In this document: positions 61,453 through 64,000 of the stretch, piece after piece
Position numbering within the stretch: the stretch's first letter is position 1
Layout of the letters: every line of letters begins with the position of its first letter
Source: Bacteroidales bacterium
GTDB lineage: Bacteria; Bacteroidota; Bacteroidia; Bacteroidales; Muribaculaceae
Length of the DNA: 64,000 nt
Reading direction: 5' to 3'
Assembly (NCBI GenBank): GCA_900766975.1
Contig: CAAFXO010000032.1
Location: forward strand, 1-64,000
Position numbers and translations under genes: made by a program
The notes under the pieces: generated by a model
What the model was told of the DNA's origin: nothing
Databases searched by the model: none
Seen by the model: only the letters and a program-made list of their open reading frames with translations

Positions 61453-63111
61453 ATGAAAAAAAGTGCGCTTCAGAAGGTTAGGGCTGAGTACCAGCCTAAA
61501 CTTCCTAAAGTCCTCCAAGGATCGGTAAAAGTTAAGGTAGGTGAGGCTACTGAATCTGTGGCTAACCAGAAAGAAATCAAGGAGCTGTTCCCCTATACTT
61601 ACGGTATGCCCGTTGTTGAGTTCGAGCATGATGACACTCCCGCTCGCGTCGACGAACCCTTCAACGTAGGTATCATCCTCTCCGGCGGTCAAGCCCCCGG
61701 CGGTCACAACGTGGTCAGCGGTATCTTCGATGGCCTCAAATATCTCAATAAGGAGAACCGTCTCTATGGTTTCCTCATGGGTCCCTCAGGTTTCATCAAC
61801 CATCAATATATGGAACTTACTGCCGGTATCATCAAGGATTATCGCAACACCGGCGGTTTCGATATCATCGGTTCCGGCCGTACCAAACTCGAAAAGCCGG
61901 AGCAGTTCGACGAAGGTCTCAAGATCTTGAAAGAACTCAACATCCGCGCTCTCGTAATCATCGGTGGTGACGACTCTAACACCAACGCTGCCGTGCTCGC
62001 CGAGTATTACAAGAATATCGGCGCCAACGTGCAGGTGATCGGTGTCCCCAAGACCATCGACGGTGACCTTAAGAATGCTTGGATCGAGACTTCTTTCGGT
62101 TTCGACACCGCTTGCAAGGTCTATAGCGAGGTGATCGGTAACATCCAGCGCGACTGTAACTCTGCCAAGAAGTATTATCACTTCATCAAGCTCATGGGTC
62201 GCTCTGCTTCTCACATCGCTCTCGAGTGCGCTCTCCAGACTCAACCAAACATATGCCTTATCTCTGAGGAAATCCAAGCTAAGCGCATGACTCTCGACAA
62301 TATCGTTAGCTACATCTGCTACGTTATCTCCGAGCGCGCTAAACTCGGCTGGAATTTCGGTACTGTCCTCGTGCCCGAAGGTCTTATCGAGTTCATCCCC
62401 TCGATGAAGGCTCTTATCAGCGAACTCAACGACGTAATCGAGGAGCACAGCGAGGAGATCGCAAGCAAGGAAGAGGTCGAAAAACTCGAGTGCATCCACT
62501 CTTATCTCTCTCCTGTCAATGCTGCCCTCTATCACAGCCTCCCCAAGAATATCGCTCTCCAGCTCAGCCTCGACCGCGATAGCCATGGTAATGTGCAGGT
62601 TTCGCTCATCGAAACTGAAAGCCTCCTCTCTGAGATGGTGGCTAAACGTCTCGAGGAGATGGCTGCTGCCGGCGAGTATAGCGGCAAGTTCAACGCTCAG
62701 CACCACTTCTTCGGCTATGAAGGCCGCTGCGCTGACCCCACTAACTTCGATGCCGACTATACTTACGCGCTCGGTTATAACGCTGCTATGCTCATCAATG
62801 CCGGTCTCACCGGTTATATGTCGAGCGTTCGCAACCTCACCGAGCCCTCTGAAAATTGGATCGCCGGCGGTATTCCTATCACTATGATGATGAACATGGA
62901 GCGTCGTAAGGGTGAAATGAAGCCTGTGATCCAGAAGGCTCTGGTCAACCTTAATGGTCGTCCTTACCTCAAGTTCGCTTCTATGCGCGAGACTCTCGCT
63001 CTCAATACTCTCTATCAATATCCCGGCCCAATCCAGTATTTCGGCCCCGCTGAAATCTGCGACCGTCCCTCGATGACACTCCTCCTCGAACATAATAAGG
63101 AGATCAACTAA
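61453..63111 (+). CDS. pfp: Pyrophosphate-dependent 6-phosphofructokinase, long form
   Basis: 552 residues, the long PPi-PFK type. GGQAPGGHNVVSG near residue 79 is the first phosphate loop, IIGGDDSNTNA carries the second Asp that blocks ATP and favours pyrophosphate, and PKTIDGDLKN is the catalytic loop (PGTIDND in ATP enzymes). EVIGNIQRDCNSAKKYY and MGRSASHIALECALQ follow. It phosphorylates fructose 6-phosphate reversibly, so together with fbp it sets glycolytic direction. Clean terminator behind it. Confidence 0.96.
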   Translation: MKKSALQKVRAEYQPKLPKVLQGSVKVKVGEATESVANQKEIKELFPYTYGMPVVEFEHDDTPARVDEPFNVGIILSGGQAPGGHNVVSGIFDGLKYLNKENRLYGFLMGPSGFINHQYMELTAGIIKDYRNTGGFDIIGSGRTKLEKPEQFDEGLKILKELNIRALVIIGGDDSNTNAAVLAEYYKNIGANVQVIGVPKTIDGDLKNAWIETSFGFDTACKVYSEVIGNIQRDCNSAKKYYHFIKLMGRSASHIALECALQTQPNICLISEEIQAKRMTLDNIVSYICYVISERAKLGWNFGTVLVPEGLIEFIPSMKALISELNDVIEEHSEEIASKEEVEKLECIHSYLSPVNAALYHSLPKNIALQLSLDRDSHGNVQVSLIETESLLSEMVAKRLEEMAAAGEYSGKFNAQHHFFGYEGRCADPTNFDADYTYALGYNAAMLINAGLTGYMSSVRNLTEPSENWIAGGIPITMMMNMERRKGEMKPVIQKALVNLNGRPYLKFASMRETLALNTLYQYPGPIQYFGPAEICDRPSMTLLLEHNKEIN

Positions 63112-63136
63112 TCCATCCAAAATATATGGATTCTTC

Positions 63137-63167
63137 AAAAAGGCAGCGCTATAAACGCTGCCTTTTT
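63137..63167 (+). terminator. Terminator of pfp
   Basis: AAAAAGGCAGCG (63137-63148) pairs with CGCTGCCTTTTT (63156-63167), loop of 7; works on either strand. Confidence 0.8.
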
Positions 63168-63223
63168 GCTTATTTTCAGTTTCTATACATGCCCCTATTA
63201 TTGTAGATTTTATAAATTATCAT

Positions 63224-63231
63224 TATCTTTG
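63224..63231 (+). promoter_or_regulatory. -7 box of the thioredoxin lipoprotein gene
   Basis: TATCTTTG, 24 bases before the ATG at 63256, which rejects the longer open frame starting at 63166. Confidence 0.45.
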
Positions 63232-63255
63232 CCGTCTAATATATATTTTTTTATT

Positions 63256-63732
63256 ATGATTAAGAACTTTCTTAAGAGTCTCGCACCCTCTTTTCTGATC
63301 CTCTCTCTCGTACTAATCACCTCTTGTTCAGGTGGAAGTAAGCAGAATGAGAAGGATAGTGCCCCCACGCCGGCTGTCGATACCGCTGTCGTTGCGGCTT
63401 CATCTCCCTCCTCTCTTCTCGCCAATGACTCTACTGCCGGTCGCCCGACAGTGATCGATTTCTTTGCCACTTGGTGCGGCCCTTGCCGACAGATCGCTCC
63501 CCTCTTCGATAAGTTGCAGAGTGAGTATGGAGACCTCCTCAATTTCAAACGTGTCGATGTCGACCTAAATGAGGATCTCGCTCGTCAATATAACATCGAG
63601 GCTATGCCCACCTTCATCATTCTCGATGCCGAGGGTAAGGAGGTGACTCGTCTCGTTGGCGCTGACCCTCAAGAGCTGGCTAAGCTCGTCTCTTCCATCG
63701 CTCAGCAAGCCAAAAATGATAGTAGCAAATAA
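63256..63732 (+). CDS. Thioredoxin-fold lipoprotein
   Basis: 158 residues from ATG 63256. Signal with lipobox LITSC (Cys24), a short Ser/Ala/Pro linker, then a thioredoxin domain with FFATWCGPCRQ (full Trx active site) and cis-Pro in EAMPTFIIL. The Gly-Pro between the cysteines points to a reductant, in contrast to the Lys-Pro of the TlpA-like protein at 141. It would reduce disulfides in the periplasm. Confidence 0.9.
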   Translation: MIKNFLKSLAPSFLILSLVLITSCSGGSKQNEKDSAPTPAVDTAVVAASSPSSLLANDSTAGRPTVIDFFATWCGPCRQIAPLFDKLQSEYGDLLNFKRVDVDLNEDLARQYNIEAMPTFIILDAEGKEVTRLVGADPQELAKLVSSIAQQAKNDSSK

Positions 63733-63752
63733 TTTAAAACATCATATCTATT

Positions 63753-64000
63753 ATGGGAAATAACAACGTAAATGCTGTCGCCCCAACCAAGGAGTTGCTG
63801 CGCGACAAGGCTTGGGCTCGCTGGACCGCGCTTGCGCTCCTCGCCTTTGCCATGTTCTGTTCATACATCTTTATGGACATCCTCTCTCCGATCAAGGACC
63901 TGCTGCAGTCTACTCGCGGCTGGGATTCCACCGCCTTCGGTACGATGCAAGGATCGGAGACTTTCCTTAACGTATTCATCTTCTTCCTTATCTTCGCAGG
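63753..64000 (+). CDS. Start of an MFS transporter, cut by the window edge
   Basis: About 82 codons from ATG 63753. The helix ARWTALALLAFAMFCSYIFM and the loop DILSPIKDLL followed by RGWDSTAFGTMQGSETFLNV look like the first helices of a major-facilitator transporter of the type common in Bacteroidales. Substrate unknown. Follows the thioredoxin lipoprotein after 20 bases. Confidence 0.7.
   Translation, partial: MGNNNVNAVAPTKELLRDKAWARWTALALLAFAMFCSYIFMDILSPIKDLLQSTRGWDSTAFGTMQGSETFLNVFIFFLIFA

Noticed and set aside
61786..63138. A 450-codon open frame antisense to pfp
   Set aside because: pfp has every motif of its family; the antisense frame is open only because of codon bias and shows no domain or start signal.

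Overview
The window is a chromosomal segment of a bacterium of the order Bacteroidales (phylum Bacteroidota). The signs are: promoters of the Bacteroidota type (TTTG, about 20 bases, TAnnTTTG) in front of many genes and all three tRNAs; a complete six-subunit Na+-translocating NADH:quinone reductase; class III fructose-1,6-bisphosphatase; pyrophosphate-dependent phosphofructokinase; a fused DAHP synthase/chorismate mutase; a fused BioG-BioC; and a TonB/ExbB/ExbD/ExbD cluster. The family or genus cannot be fixed from this sequence alone. No rRNA, CRISPR array or intact insertion sequence was found.

Layout. 1-2853 (- strand): a partial secreted protein, a TlpA-like thioredoxin and fbp. 2966-4967 (+): DAHP synthase/chorismate mutase and two FdtA-like cupins. 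4987-11336 (-): priA-bioA-bioF-bioGC. 11403-13744 (+): two outer-membrane barrels, a DUF59/SufT-like protein and LpxH. 13807-20299 (-): an AT-rich peptide natural-product island. 20659-21015: scrambled remains of a second copy of part of that island. 21251-22813 (-): bioD, a DEDD exonuclease and a small membrane protein. 23155-24435: glyA. 24507-30407: nqrABCDEF. 30599-37153: a PstS/TPR group and the TonB-ExbD-ExbD-ExbB group. 37799-39049: pgk. 39340-41567 (+): a sugar-kinase/RapZ-C fusion and a MurU-like nucleotidyltransferase. 41600-43464: prfA and rpsP, divergently transcribed. 43583-49019 (-): transporter, STAS, SpoIIE-type phosphatase and an alarmone synthetase. 49300-64000 (+, after a minus-strand tRNA-Met): lipoprotein, MurB fused to a metallo-beta-lactamase-fold domain, tRNA-Glu, Crp-like protein, nucleoside transporter, rsmE, kdsA, ndk, M23/LysM peptidase, fluC, two HU-domain proteins, tRNA-Cys, kdsB, pfp, a thioredoxin lipoprotein and the start of an MFS transporter.

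The most interesting region is 13807-20299. One strong promoter drives, in tight succession, a 74-residue precursor with a double-glycine leader and three Cys-x-Cys motifs, a radical SAM/SPASM maturase with a winged-helix-like N-terminus, a TonB-dependent-type outer-membrane barrel, a C39-peptidase ABC exporter, and a 69-residue protein that resembles only the membrane anchor of an HlyD adaptor. This reads as a ribosomally made, post-translationally modified peptide (RiPP) system. An unusually stable hairpin with a UUCG tetraloop lies in the first codons of the maturase gene, where it could set the precursor-to-enzyme ratio.

A second theme is a dispersed motif, AGAGCGCGTTCCTT and variants, found at seven places. 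Four of these sit at or within two bases of stop codons, one forms both ends of a 151-bp imperfect palindrome, and one has been inserted into the duplicated HlyD-like gene. A third theme is gene fusion: BioG-BioC, MurB-MBL, kinase-RapZ-C, DAHPS-CM and HU-membrane-LysM all occur here.
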